Shown here: piece by piece, positions 5,910 to 11,209 of the stretch
How positions within the stretch are numbered: the first letter of the stretch is position 1
How the letters are laid out: every line of letters begins with the position of its first letter
NCBI GenBank assembly: GCA_021821605.1
Contig: JAKACG010000019.1
Coordinates: forward strand, 1 to 11,209
DNA length: 11,209 bases
Origin: Microcaldota archaeon
Lineage (GTDB): Archaea; Micrarchaeota; Micrarchaeia; Micrarchaeales; CABMGC01
Reading direction: 5' to 3'
Made by a program: the position numbers and the translations under genes
Notes under the pieces: model-generated
Seen by the model: only the letters and a program-made list of their open reading frames with translations
The model's database searches: none
Told to the model about the DNA's origin: nothing

Positions 5910-7646
5910 TCACAGTTTTGTATGCATAGCTTCGGCCTTTTCTGCTATCTCGATTCCGGTTATGGCTTCGCCATCGTACTTCAAGATCTTGTTTTTTATC
6001 TCAATTCCAGTATTCATCATTATCACTTGTGCAAGCTGAGCGGTATAATTGCATTCTACATCCAATAATTTTTTGCCTTTTAGCATGGAGGCGGTTTTTT
6101 CTTTGTCAAGAGGCAATATGTAATTGAATGAGATTATACCAAAATTAAAGCCTTTTTTCTTAAGGATAATAACTGCTTCTCTTACAGCTTCGGTGGTTGA
6201 ACCAAAGGTCACAAAAAAGTAATCAGCAGAGTCATTTTCTATTTTGGGAACAAAGTATGGTTCGTTCTTAAGCATCATGTCCATCTTGCGCATTCTTTTT
6301 TCATGCATCTTCACTCTTACCTCTACATATGCATCAAGACCGGAAAATGCATCGCTTACCAAATCGCCGTACTCATTATGTTCATCTGTAGGAGCTATAA
6401 ACTCTGTACCGGCAGTTCCAGGTATTGCACGCGTTGATACACCATCAGCGCTATACTCATATCGCTTGAATCTGCCTCCAGAGGTATTTGACATTGCTAT
6501 TTTACCTCGATCTATTTTGACAGATGAAGTATCAAAACCATCAACCGTCTCTACATGCTCGGATATAAACAGATCAAGAAGTATTATAACAGGGCATTGA
6601 TATTTATCGGCTAAATTAAAAGCCTCTGTAGCTATAGTAAAGCACTCGTTTATATCTCTTGGAGCTACCACAATTCTTGGATACTCGCCTTGCGAAGCGT
6701 GCATTACAAAAAGCAGATCTGCCTGCTCAGTTTTAGTAGGAAGACCGGTGCTTGGACCTGTCCTTTGAGACTCTACAACTACAAGAGGAGTCTCTATCAT
6801 ACCTGCAAAGCCCAATGCCTCTACCATTAATGAAAATCCTCCGCCGCTAGTACCACACATGGATCTAACACCAGCGTATGATGCACCTATTGCCATATTT
6901 ATTGCGGCTATCTCGTCCTCTGCCTGTTTAAACAGCACACCCTTATGATCATGCGCAGCAAACCAATGAAGTATGCCGCTTGCAGGAGTCATAGGATATG
7001 CAGCATAGAACTTGCAACCGCTAGTAAATGCACCTATTGAAAGCGCAGTATTTCCGTCCATAGAGTACCTTTGTTTACCATCGCTTTTTAAGTTATAAAA
7101 CGGAGTTACACCTTGAAAATTAAAGCCCTTTCCTGCAGCGTCTATATTGCTTTTGACTATCTGCTCTCCTTTTCTTCCAAACATTGAACTTATTACCGCC
7201 TCGAATGCAGCCATCTTCATGCCTATTAAATTTATTACAGTGCCTATCGCAACTGTGTTTCTCATTATGGGATCTCCGCTTGCTGCAACGGCGATGTCAA
7301 GCAAAGGTATGCCGATTAGCTTTGCAGATGTAGCTTTAAGCGCATCTACATTCACCTTTGTATTGTCATATATAACAAAAGCTCCATCGTTTAGGTGAGA
7401 TTTTTGATTGTTTATGGCATCTTGATTTAGAGCTACAAGTATGTCTATTTTATCTCCATGACCATATAGCTTTTCATCTCCTATTCTGACTTGATACCAT
7501 ACATGACCTCCACGTATTATTGATTGATAACCCCTATAACCAAATACATTTAGACCATTTCTTCCAGCTATCTTTACTAAAAGAGCTCCGCTTGACTCGA
7601 CTCCGTCTCCGTTTGCACCTGCTATTCTAACATTAACACTACTCAT
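5910..7646 (-). CDS. 2-oxoacid:ferredoxin oxidoreductase, fused gamma-alpha subunit
   Basis: Substrate- and CoA-interacting partner of the beta subunit encoded just downstream. About 578 residues from ATG 7646. Residues 5-185 form the gamma domain (VRIAGANGDGVESSG, then YQSIIRGGHVWYQVRIG). From about 200 the alpha pyrimidine-binding domain follows, with YPMTP (residues 217-221 from this start; YPITP in Sulfolobus OFOR), the QAEDEIAAINMAIGASYAG helix, GTSGGGFSLM and ESQRTGPSTGLPT. The C-terminal domain II contains KKLLDVECNYTAQLAQV. A gamma-alpha fusion with a separate beta is the archaeal two-subunit form that tends to accept several 2-oxoacids, so pyruvate specificity should not be assumed. 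GTG 7655 would add three residues. A TATA-like box lies at 7693-7701, and the intergenic region is shared with the divergent HMG-CoA reductase gene. Confidence 0.93.
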   Translation of the reverse strand: MSSVNVRIAGANGDGVESSGALLVKIAGRNGLNVFGYRGYQSIIRGGHVWYQVRIGDEKLYGHGDKIDILVALNQDAINNQKSHLNDGAFVIYDNTKVNVDALKATSAKLIGIPLLDIAVAASGDPIMRNTVAIGTVINLIGMKMAAFEAVISSMFGRKGEQIVKSNIDAAGKGFNFQGVTPFYNLKSDGKQRYSMDGNTALSIGAFTSGCKFYAAYPMTPASGILHWFAAHDHKGVLFKQAEDEIAAINMAIGASYAGVRSMCGTSGGGFSLMVEALGFAGMIETPLVVVESQRTGPSTGLPTKTEQADLLFVMHASQGEYPRIVVAPRDINECFTIATEAFNLADKYQCPVIILLDLFISEHVETVDGFDTSSVKIDRGKIAMSNTSGGRFKRYEYSADGVSTRAIPGTAGTEFIAPTDEHNEYGDLVSDAFSGLDAYVEVRVKMHEKRMRKMDMMLKNEPYFVPKIENDSADYFFVTFGSTTEAVREAVIILKKKGFNFGIISFNYILPLDKEKTASMLKGKKLLDVECNYTAQLAQVIMMNTGIEIKNKILKYDGEAITGIEIAEKAEAMHTKL

Positions 7647-7692
7647 AATAAACACTTTACTGGTAACACCACATAGTTAAGCTAAACAAATA

Positions 7693-7701
7693 GATTTATA
7701 G
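7693..7701 (-). promoter_or_regulatory. TATA-like box of the oxidoreductase operon
   Basis: CTATAAATC on the minus strand predicts transcription from about 7670, giving a leader of about 24 nt to the ATG at 7646. A GGTG at 7670-7667 lies at the very start of this leader, too far for a normal ribosome binding site. The 131-base region 7647-7777 must also hold the promoter of hmgA, for which TTAAAATAC at 7742-7750 (32 bases before the ATG) is the best candidate. Confidence 0.4.
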
Positions 7702-7777
7702 CCTTAGCTAGAGGTTATGCAACTGACGTAAAAGACCGTAAGTTAAAATACTTATCATTCAAATAATATTTGGTTAT

Positions 7778-9001
7778 ATGGAAAACAAAGAGCTTTTGAA
7801 TAAACTTTTAAATGGAGAGCTGCAACTCCATAAGCTTGAAGATGAAACCAACTTTGATGAAGCTGCTAAAATACGAAGAAAGTTTATAGAAAGCATATCA
7901 AATACAAAGTTAGACAGTATAGGAAATGTAGCTATTGATTATGAAAGAATATACAAAAAGAACGCAGAGAATGTTATAGGAGGCATATCTATACCACTAG
8001 GAATTTCAGGACCGATATTAATAAACGGAGAGTATGCAAAGGGAAAATTCTATGTGCCCTTGGCCACTACTGAAGGAGCATTGATAGCAAGTATTTCTAG
8101 AGGTATGAAGGCAATAACATTAAGTAATGGAGCTAGCGTTAGAATAATTAATGAGGGGATGGCTAGAGCTCCTGTTTTTGAGCTTGAATCCGTATCAAAA
8201 GCTATTGAGTTCATAAACTGGATTAAAAACAACAGCAAGGCAATATCTGAAGCAGCAAACAAAACGACAAAACACGGAAAGTTAAAAACCATAACGCCTT
8301 TCATTGTTGGAAATAATGTATGGCTTAGATTTTTGTTTGATACCGGAGAGGCAATGGGCATGAATATGTGCACAGTAGCTTCAGAAGCAGCGTGCGAGTA
8401 TATAGAACTTAATTTTGCACAAGCAAAGTTACTTGCCATAAGCGGTAATATGTGCTCTGATAAAAAAGAATCTTTTGTAAATGAGCTTTTAGGAAGAGGA
8501 AGAGGAGTTGCAGCCGATTGTATAATTAAAAAAGATACACTTGAAAAGGTATTTGAAAGCAGTGCAGAAAAAATATGCAATGTGAATACGAAAAAGAACC
8601 TTTTAGGAAGTTCAAGAGCGGGAAGCAGCAAACACAACGCTCATTTTGCAAATGTTATAGCCGGAATCTTTGCCGCAACAGGCCAAGACTTAGCACAGGT
8701 TGTTGAAAGTAGCAGCGGTTATACATGGATGGAAAATAGAGGAGGAGATCTTTATGTATCGGTTACACTGCCATCATTAGAAATAGGCACTGTAGGAGGA
8801 GGGACTAGCCTTGCAACGCAAAAAGAGGCCCTTTCGATAATGGGAGTTATAGGGACATCAAAAAATAATGGAGATAATTCAAGGAAATTTGTAGAGATAA
8901 TAGCCTGTACGGTGCTTGCAGGTGAGCTCAATCTCATAGCAGCTATTTCAAAAAGAGATCTTGGAAAAGCACATGAGAAACTAGGAAGAAGCAAAAATTG
9001 A
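7778..9001 (+). CDS. hmgA: 3-hydroxy-3-methylglutaryl-CoA reductase (class I, NADPH type)
   Basis: Reduces HMG-CoA to mevalonate, the committed step of archaeal isoprenoid (ether lipid) synthesis. 407 residues is typical for soluble archaeal enzymes. Visible landmarks: ENVIGGISIPLGISGP at 64-79; catalytic Glu99 in TTEGAL; the cofactor loop TGEAMGMNM at 189-197; catalytic Lys in SDKK (227-230); NLLGSSRAGSSKHNAHFAN; catalytic Asp304 in TGQDLAQ; GTVGGGTSLATQ; and catalytic His399 in KAHEKLGRSK. All four catalytic residues known for the family are present. The cofactor loop normally reads GDAMGMNM; here it has Glu191 in place of Asp, a conservative change that could affect cofactor binding. There is no N-terminal membrane domain. 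ATG 7778 sits about 32 bases after a TATA-like element, with no clear ribosome binding site. Confidence 0.96.
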   Translation: MENKELLNKLLNGELQLHKLEDETNFDEAAKIRRKFIESISNTKLDSIGNVAIDYERIYKKNAENVIGGISIPLGISGPILINGEYAKGKFYVPLATTEGALIASISRGMKAITLSNGASVRIINEGMARAPVFELESVSKAIEFINWIKNNSKAISEAANKTTKHGKLKTITPFIVGNNVWLRFLFDTGEAMGMNMCTVASEAACEYIELNFAQAKLLAISGNMCSDKKESFVNELLGRGRGVAADCIIKKDTLEKVFESSAEKICNVNTKKNLLGSSRAGSSKHNAHFANVIAGIFAATGQDLAQVVESSSGYTWMENRGGDLYVSVTLPSLEIGTVGGGTSLATQKEALSIMGVIGTSKNNGDNSRKFVEIIACTVLAGELNLIAAISKRDLGKAHEKLGRSKN

Positions 9002-9029
9002 GTTTTTAGATATTTAAAATAAATACTAA

Positions 9030-9081
9030 GGGGCAGCTATTGCCGCCCCCTATTTCTGGGTGTGTCAGATTTTCATCTGAC
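9030..9081 (+). other. Two tandem hairpins downstream of hmgA
   Basis: Hairpin A at 9030-9049 pairs GGGGCAGC with GCCGCCCC around a TATT loop, with one A-C mismatch. It is very GC-rich for this DNA. Hairpin B at 9064-9081 pairs GTCAGAT with ATCTGAC perfectly around TTTC and is followed by an A/T-rich run ending in TTTTT. Together they could be a 3'-end or terminator structure for hmgA, or a small RNA. Archaeal termination relies mainly on U-runs, so the assignment is tentative. The 13 bases 9050-9062 between the hairpins recur at 9235-9247. Confidence 0.45.
9050..9062 (+). repeat. Direct repeat, copy 1 (CTATTTCTGGGTG)
   Basis: Thirteen identical bases recur at 9235-9247, 185 bases downstream. 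In both places the 13-mer closely follows the 3' arm of a hairpin. This copy follows hairpin A and is not near a recognisable gene start. Confidence 0.6.
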
Positions 9082-9138
9082 AATATATATTTTTCATATA
9101 CTTATTTATATCTTTATCTACTTATGGTTAAATATTTT

Positions 9139-9160
9139 AGTAAAGTATAAATACTTTACT
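9139..9160. promoter_or_regulatory. Perfect palindrome spanning a TATA-like box (candidate operator)
   Basis: AGTAAAGTAT and its exact reverse complement flank a central AA, giving a 22-base inverted repeat whose centre is the TATA-like string GTATAAATAC. A second, overlapping 10-base palindrome, TACTTAAGTA, lies at 9157-9166. A dyad placed over a core promoter element is the usual layout for a repressor that blocks TBP. The promoter would start transcription near 9176 and leave a leader of about 75 nt before the ATG at 9253. An alternative TATA-like ATATAAAC lies at 9199-9206. No regulator gene is visible next to it, unless the 9253-9705 protein itself binds here. Confidence 0.45.
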
Positions 9161-9186
9161 TAAGTATAATTAATCACAGAACGCGT

Positions 9187-9232
9187 TTGCCTAACGCCAT
9201 ATAAACAAGGCAACAAGCCTGAGTTTTTCAGG
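9187..9232 (+). promoter_or_regulatory. Hairpins in the leader of the 9253-9705 gene
   Basis: TTGCCT at 9187-9192 can pair with AGGCAA at 9208-9213. CCTGA at 9218-9222 pairs with TCAGG at 9228-9232 around GTTTT. If transcription starts at the palindromic promoter, both hairpins lie in the leader, with the second ending just before the duplicated 13-mer that carries the ribosome binding site. This suggests control of translation, but no known riboswitch consensus is recognised. Confidence 0.3.
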
Positions 9233-9234
9233 TG

Positions 9235-9247
9235 CTATTTCTGGGTG
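9235..9247 (+). repeat. Direct repeat, copy 2, containing the ribosome binding site
   Basis: Identical to 9050-9062. In this copy the GGGTG at its end continues as GGTGA (9244-9248), a strong archaeal ribosome binding site four bases before the ATG at 9253. Copy 1 has the GGGTG but no start codon at the right distance. Confidence 0.6.
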
Positions 9248-9252
9248 AAAAA

Positions 9253-9705
9253 ATGGATGAAAGGAAAATTGGTTGGGAGAAAACTATGAGATGTCTTATT
9301 GAGTCTTTAAAAGAAGATGCAATAATAGAGTCTAAAGACCTCGGAATACAAGTAGGCACGTATGAAAAGATGTGGTTTGCAGTATATGAATTTGTTGTGC
9401 AGATGTGCAAACCTAATCCAAAGCTTATACGAGATATAGTGAGAGTCTGCGCAAATATTGCGAAGAATGTTGAGCTTTGCAGCTTGAATGAAGAGCAAAG
9501 ATACTCAGAGCAAATTAGAGAGCTTAAGTATCTAATAGACAAAGAAGGCATTAAAAGTGCAGATATCAAGATAGTTAAGAGAGAGGCAAAGGAGCCTCTC
9601 TCCCCAGCCAATACCTTTCATCTACAATTAATTAAAAGGCACATAGTATTGAGTATTTTGCCAATAGTTAGGTATTTATATCTAAAAAAAGAAAATTGTT
9701 ATTGA
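9253..9705 (+). CDS. Unidentified helical protein upstream of a GGDEF gene
   Basis: A 150-residue protein of no family I recognise. Most of it looks alpha-helical and charged: KIGWEKTMRCLIESLKEDA at 5-23, YEKMWFAVYEFVVQMCK at 38-53, a helix around 58-78 and EQRYSEQIRELKYLIDKEG at 81-99. Four cysteines (14, 52, 66, 76) are scattered, with a fifth at 149. The end (RHIVLSILPIVRYLYL, 129-144) is hydrophobic and could be a short membrane-associating helix. I chose ATG 9253 because GGTGA at 9244-9248 is an excellent ribosome binding site; an upstream in-frame GTG at 9232 is possible as a leaderless start from the TATA-like box at 9199-9206. The stop is five bases before the ATG of the GGDEF protein, so the two are probably an operon and functional partners. 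That link is inference. Confidence 0.7.
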   Translation: MDERKIGWEKTMRCLIESLKEDAIIESKDLGIQVGTYEKMWFAVYEFVVQMCKPNPKLIRDIVRVCANIAKNVELCSLNEEQRYSEQIRELKYLIDKEGIKSADIKIVKREAKEPLSPANTFHLQLIKRHIVLSILPIVRYLYLKKENCY

Positions 9706-9710
9706 TATCT

Positions 9711-10481
9711 ATGAGTAATATAGAAAAACCGATACGTACTACCAGTAATAATCAGATTGTCAAAAATGCCATGGTAGCAATGGATTTAGAGTCTGTACTC
9801 AGAAGAGAGGTTATAATACCGGTAAATGATGTTAAGAGAGTACATAGAAATAGCTCTACCGGGACAATAACTACCGAATCGCTTTTAACCCAAATAAAAA
9901 GATTGGAAACTGAAAATGAAAGACTACGATCGATGCTTTTAACCGATCAGATGACAAGACTTGGAAATGAAACTAGATACATACAAGATGCTAGGAAAAT
10001 GATATCTAAATATTTAAGAGAAAAAAGATCAAACAACAACGCAGTTCAAAACCCCATATCTTTTGTTGTTATTGATGGTAATGGCTTAAAGGCACTTAAT
10101 GATAAAATAGGCCACGAAGCTGGAGATCATGCTATAAAAAGACTTGCAAGTGCAATAGAAAAAACAACCAGAGAGTCAGATTATCCATATAGAAGAGGAA
10201 GAGGAGCTGACGAATTTGTTGTTATATTAAATGGAACTAATAAGGAAGGTGCAGTAAATTTTATAGATAGGCTCAGAAAAACATTAGACTCTTTGAATAA
10301 GCGTTATTATGAAACTACAAACTTCAAATTTGATGTTTCTTTCTCAGCTGGAGCTTCTAGCATAGACGAAATAGAACAAAGACATCTTAAGCAACCAGTG
10401 GATCAGATACGCGATAGGTTATTTAAAATTGCAGAAACAAGAATGTACGAAAATAAAGCAGTGATGAAAGGTAGCAGATAA
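9711..10481 (+). CDS. GGDEF-domain protein (diguanylate cyclase-like) with variant GADEF signature
   Basis: Member of the family that condenses two GTP into cyclic di-GMP. 256 residues. The first ~50 have no recognised domain and no membrane segment. Residues 56-80 (ESLLTQIKRLETENERLRSML) form a short coiled coil, the usual dimerising linker, leading into LTDQMTRLGNETRY, the DxLTGLxNR entry motif. Metal and nucleotide residues are kept: D122 in IDGNGLKALND, K127, N130, D131, then GHEAGD at 134-139. The signature reads GADEF (165-169) instead of GGDEF. The RESD at 154-157 resembles the RxxD inhibitory site but lies seven rather than five residues before the signature, so about two residues are inserted. 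SAGASS and AETRMYENKA match the family's C-terminal motifs. ATG 9711 is preferred; TTG 9696 would overlap the upstream gene. Activity cannot be judged from sequence. Confidence 0.88.
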   Translation: MSNIEKPIRTTSNNQIVKNAMVAMDLESVLRREVIIPVNDVKRVHRNSSTGTITTESLLTQIKRLETENERLRSMLLTDQMTRLGNETRYIQDARKMISKYLREKRSNNNAVQNPISFVVIDGNGLKALNDKIGHEAGDHAIKRLASAIEKTTRESDYPYRRGRGADEFVVILNGTNKEGAVNFIDRLRKTLDSLNKRYYETTNFKFDVSFSAGASSIDEIEQRHLKQPVDQIRDRLFKIAETRMYENKAVMKGSR

Positions 10482-10496
10482 GAAAAGTAGAAAAGC

Positions 10497-10817
10497 TTAG
10501 AATATCTCTCCTACTATACGCGTTATGCCGCCTTTTAAACTTAATGCTTCTACGCCATACTTATCCTTTAAAATAGATGCGACATATCTTGAAGAGTTTC
10601 CATGGTAGCACACAAAGATGTGATTTTCAAGCGACTTAGCTTCTTTAGTATCTAACTTCATTAAAGCTGGAGGTGTCATTTGTTTTAATGTATTTTTCTC
10701 TATACCAAGTAGCTCTTCTATATACTCTTTAGGCTCAACTCCTATCCAAACTAGGGCTGTGTTGTTTTCAGCAGCAAACTTTATTGCCTCTTCAAACTCT
10801 ATTTCTTTTATTTCCAT
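10497..10817 (-). CDS. Single-domain rhodanese-like sulfurtransferase (GlpE-like active loop)
   Basis: A 106-residue soluble protein whose C-terminal half is the rhodanese signature: strand HIFVCYHGNSSRYVASIL with the candidate catalytic Cys70, then LSLKGGITRIVGEI, the equivalent of the usual GG-x-x-x-W end, here lacking the Trp. The loop CYHGNSS is the same as I recall for E. coli GlpE (CYHGNSSK), a thiosulfate:cyanide sulfurtransferase of nearly equal length. The N-terminal half (FEEAIKFAAENNTALVWIGVEP) follows the family layout, but the usual DVR/DIR after the first strand is replaced by WIGVEP. A role in sulfur transfer is likely; the physiological acceptor is unknown. It lies 20 bases downstream of the methyltransferase gene on the same strand and is probably co-transcribed, and it is convergent with the GGDEF gene. 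Confidence 0.85.
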   Translation of the reverse strand: MEIKEIEFEEAIKFAAENNTALVWIGVEPKEYIEELLGIEKNTLKQMTPPALMKLDTKEAKSLENHIFVCYHGNSSRYVASILKDKYGVEALSLKGGITRIVGEIF

Positions 10818-10837
10818 ATGTATATATCAACTAGTAA

Positions 10838-11209
10838 CTATTTATCATTAAGCCCAAAGCTTATAGCTACAATATCTTCAAAAAATATATGCTGTTTCTT
10901 CTCTAGAAGTATCTTAAAACCTAAAGCTTGAGCATATCTAAAAAGCGAAGATATGTCAGATAAAGAGCTTGCAACTATAAATACAGCTCCATTCTTAGCT
11001 AGATGATCCTTTGCTTCTAAAAGAAAACGCTTTGTAGTCTCTATCCCAGACCAACCACCATAGAAAGCATCTTTCATAAGTTCTTTGTTATCCTCATTTG
11101 GCAAATAAGGGGGATTGAAGGAGATTATATCAAATTCTTCACTTCCGATAGTTGAAAATAAATCGCTTTGAATAACTTTTGTTTCTGCCACTATATATAA
11201 TTTGTTCAA
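10838..11209 (-). CDS. NPPY-type methyltransferase (HemK/Mtq2-like), 5'-truncated by window edge
   Basis: C-terminal ~123 codons of an S-adenosylmethionine-dependent methyltransferase; the frame is still open at the window end. Visible parts are VIQSDLF (end of the SAM fold, acidic residue in QSD), then FDIISFNPPYLP with the NPPY motif that grips a planar amide or amino group, then YGGWSGIETTKRFLLEAKDHLAKNGAVFIVASS and LGFKILLEKKQHIFFEDIVAISFG. The NPPYLP form with this tail resembles the archaeal/eukaryotic Mtq2 group, which modifies the GGQ glutamine of the class I release factor together with Trm112; a related HemK-like methylase acting on another target is the alternative. The SAM-binding GxGxG motif would lie outside the window. 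The first codon seen (TTG) is not taken as the true start. Confidence 0.85.
   Translation of the reverse strand: MNKLYIVAETKVIQSDLFSTIGSEEFDIISFNPPYLPNEDNKELMKDAFYGGWSGIETTKRFLLEAKDHLAKNGAVFIVASSLSDISSLFRYAQALGFKILLEKKQHIFFEDIVAISFGLNDK

Noticed and set aside
6244..6600. Plus-strand open frame within the gamma-alpha subunit gene
   Set aside because: It is antisense to conserved coding sequence, with no start signal or recognisable domain.
8050..8637. Long minus-strand open frame (195 codons) inside hmgA
   Set aside because: It is antisense to the catalytic region of HMG-CoA reductase. The product composition (Leu/Ser/Pro/Phe-rich) is what reverse reading of such codons gives.
9171..9247. 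A c-di-GMP riboswitch in the leader of the GGDEF module
   Set aside because: The context invited it and the CACAGAACGC start is faintly similar to class I, but the conserved GGGCAAA / GACGCAAAGCC core is not present. A covariance-model search would settle it.
1..11209. tRNA genes, CRISPR arrays, insertion sequences
   Set aside because: Scanning for the T-loop GTTCRA pattern, regularly spaced repeats and transposase motifs on both strands gave nothing convincing by eye.

Overview
The window looks archaeal, most likely from an AT-rich DPANN-type lineage such as the Micrarchaeota/Parvarchaeota (ARMAN) group. This placement is an inference from four things: an archaeal-style valyl-tRNA synthetase, a mevalonate-pathway HMG-CoA reductase, a two-subunit 2-oxoacid:ferredoxin oxidoreductase and an archaeal EF-Tu-domain-2-like protein. 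Several genes and the RNase P RNA also have an A/T-rich TATA-like box about 25-30 nt ahead of the start, the leaderless arrangement common in archaea. Other sites use a GGTG(A) ribosome binding site. No tRNA, CRISPR array or recognisable insertion sequence was seen.

Layout. 1-519 (+): the tail of an unidentified lysine-rich protein, followed directly by a di-cluster [4Fe-4S] ferredoxin. 574-2922 (+): valS. 2968-3282 (-): a small BofA-like membrane protein, divergent from the RNase P RNA gene at about 3315-3558 (+), which is followed by an EF-Tu-domain-2-like protein (3591-3947, +). 3992-4591 (-): an unidentified protein with a strikingly GC-rich internal patch, then a 384-base non-coding stretch. 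4976-7646 (-): a two-gene operon for a 2-oxoacid:ferredoxin oxidoreductase, whose electrons would go to a ferredoxin of the kind encoded at 163-519. 7778-9001 (+): HMG-CoA reductase, divergent from that operon, for isoprenoid lipid synthesis. 9002-9252: a regulatory-looking spacer with several hairpins, a perfect 10-bp palindrome over a TATA-like box and a duplicated 13-mer. 9253-10481 (+): an unidentified helical protein followed by a GGDEF-family protein with a non-standard signature. 10497-11209 (-): a GlpE-like rhodanese and, upstream of it, the C-terminal part of an NPPY methyltransferase (HemK/Mtq2 type) cut by the window edge.

Most of the window is housekeeping: translation, tRNA processing, central carbon and lipid metabolism. 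The least ordinary part is about 9000-10481. A GGDEF-domain protein, rare in archaea, sits behind an uncharacterised partner gene with an elaborate control region. The GC-rich patch inside the gene at 3992-4591 and the compact RNase P RNA are the other points worth attention.
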